A stretch of DNA of 64,000 bases from Nitrospira_D sp019636945 (GTDB lineage: Bacteria; Nitrospirota; Nitrospiria; Nitrospirales; Nitrospiraceae), in the NCBI RefSeq assembly GCF_047338595.1, contig NZ_JBLFBO010000006.1:145102-209101 (forward strand), in the 5' to 3' direction. Both the position numbers and the translations under genes were made by a program. The notes beneath the pieces were generated by a model, which saw only the letters and a program-made list of their open reading frames with translations, did no database searches and had not been told where the DNA came from. Position 1 is the first letter of the stretch; every line of letters begins with the position of its first letter. Of this stretch, positions 62,957-64,000 are shown piece by piece.

Positions 62957-63880
62957 ATGAAACCACTGGCCGAGTGTGGACTGTCCCAACTATTACTGGA
63001 TACAAAAAGATTTGCGCTTGCCATAGTGCTGATGCTGGCTTCTGGTTGTGCGGTAGCCAAAGGATCCCCTGCTCCTTTGATCGCCACCCCCGGACAGAAT
63101 GCCCAACCCATTCTGCTTGCTGATGCATCTGTCCAAACGCCGCCATCTGTCGCTAGCAGCGATGCTGCTCAGGATGAGCCGTTCGATCCCTTCGCCAAAC
63201 CGGATACGGAAGGGATGGAAGAGTATGATCCTTGGGAGCCGCTCAATACGAAGTTCTTCGAATTCAACCGACAGCTTGATCGATGGATACTGAAACCCGT
63301 CGCCAAAGGCTACAACGCCGTCGTGCCGAACATCGTCCAAGTCGGGGTCAGTAACGTGTTCTACAATAGTCGGGTGACACCGCGATTGCTGAACAACCTG
63401 TTTCAGGGAAAGTTCAAGGGTGCAGGGATCGAGGCGGGACGGTTTCTCATTAATACCACTGTTGGGATTGGTGGATTTTTCGACGTAGCCCAACGATTCA
63501 ACCTGACCACACCGGAAGAGGACACGGGACAGACCCTAGGATTTTATGGGGTCAAACCTGGCCCCTACCTGATGGTGCCGCTGCTCGGGCCCTATACAGT
63601 TCGAGATCTGATTGGGTATGGCGGGGATATCGTACTGAATCCGATTTATTGGCTCATCGTCCCCACCATGCATAATATCGAGTCCATTCCAACCGTGGTT
63701 GATGTCGAGGAACGAGCAGCCACCTATGCCATTTCGATTGGGGCACGTGCGGTGGAGATCGTCAATGACCGTTCTCTGAATTTAGAGAAGTTTCAGGGTG
63801 TTGAAGAGTCTACCCTGGATCTCTACGCCGCGGTCAGGAATGCCTACCTGCAGAAGCGAGCAAAAGCTATCCGTGAATAG
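62957..63880 (+). CDS. mlaA: Outer-membrane lipoprotein MlaA (VacJ)
   Basis: A 307-residue lipoprotein, part of the Mla system that maintains outer-membrane lipid asymmetry. The signal ends at lipobox LASGC (Cys31). The MlaA domain (about 95-290) has DPWEPLNTKFFEFNRQLDRWILKPVAKGYN, FYNSRVTPRLLNNLFQGKFKGAGIEAGRFLINTTVGIGGFFDVA, EEDTGQTLGFYGVKPGPYLMVPLLGPYTVRDLIGY. ATG 62957, after TAGGAGA, is preferred to the opening at 62891. No mlaB-F genes lie in the window. The remaining 120 bp to the end are empty. Confidence 0.95.
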   Translation: MKPLAECGLSQLLLDTKRFALAIVLMLASGCAVAKGSPAPLIATPGQNAQPILLADASVQTPPSVASSDAAQDEPFDPFAKPDTEGMEEYDPWEPLNTKFFEFNRQLDRWILKPVAKGYNAVVPNIVQVGVSNVFYNSRVTPRLLNNLFQGKFKGAGIEAGRFLINTTVGIGGFFDVAQRFNLTTPEEDTGQTLGFYGVKPGPYLMVPLLGPYTVRDLIGYGGDIVLNPIYWLIVPTMHNIESIPTVVDVEERAATYAISIGARAVEIVNDRSLNLEKFQGVEESTLDLYAAVRNAYLQKRAKAIRE

Positions 63881-64000
63881 TGTGGGGGTGCCGGTGGCTT
63901 CCAAATAACTTGCGGTTCTGGATGATCCCAACGAGCGGCTTCTTCTAGGGCCTGTTAACATTACCGTAAGCCATCCACGATGAATGCGAACGTGATGAAC

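Overview
The window looks like chromosome from a Nitrospira-type bacterium (phylum Nitrospirota). This rests on gene content and style: a 3-methylhopanoid methylase (HpnR), an archaeal-type phosphoglycerate-mutase homologue inside a threonine operon, many exported proteins and lipoproteins of unknown function, a periplasmic cupredoxin and a moderately high GC content. It is inference, because no rRNA or other phylogenetic marker lies in the window. No tRNA, rRNA, CRISPR array, transposase or prophage was found.

Region 1-7.1 kb (minus strand) is amino-acid biosynthesis: a truncated citramalate synthase, then the operon alaC-hom-thrC-apgM homologue-lysC, which covers aspartate to threonine if the apgM homologue acts as homoserine kinase. 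Region 7.3-13.3 kb (plus) is pdxJ, nnr, tsaE, a LapA-like membrane protein and mutS. Two small exported proteins follow (13.5-14.8 kb). Region 15.0-25.0 kb (minus) is the translation and RNA-decay cluster rimP-nusA-infB-DUF503-rbfA-truB-rpsO-pnp-M16 peptidase, with a possible structured leader before pnp. Region 25.1-28.5 kb holds a class IV aminotransferase, a chagasin-like protein, a Rieske ferredoxin, a DUF192 protein, a 2[4Fe-4S] ferredoxin and an unusual cupredoxin.

Region 28.9-44.2 kb is mixed: CBS and MEKHLA proteins, leuCD behind a good sigma70-type promoter, corA, cysQ, an aminotransferase, a decayed mazEF pair, lipoproteins, an aspartic-protease-like protein, a queuosine-precursor transporter, msrA, a LOG-family protein and a TPR protein. 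Region 44.2-57.3 kb holds tldD/pmbA, a cupin, a predicted nuclease with homing-endonuclease-type repeats, two tandem TraT homologues beside a large lipoprotein, hpnR, an HTH/zinc-ribbon regulator, a PilZ-like protein, a DUF1295 membrane protein and an RfbD-like reductase. Region 57.4-64 kb holds ettA, a HugZ-like protein, a two-gene TIR/TPR membrane system, a 55-residue Cys-rich protein and mlaA.

Points that most deserve a second look: the apgM homologue that has lost its catalytic Ser and a metal-binding Asp; the TIR-TM-carrier protein coupled to an exported TPR protein; the mazEF pair with both genes damaged, including an ATGA to ATAA change at the junction; the His-for-Met cupredoxin; and 7-bp repeat arrays, one of which encodes a lipoprotein signal peptide. 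Family assignments come from motif recognition by eye, with no database search.
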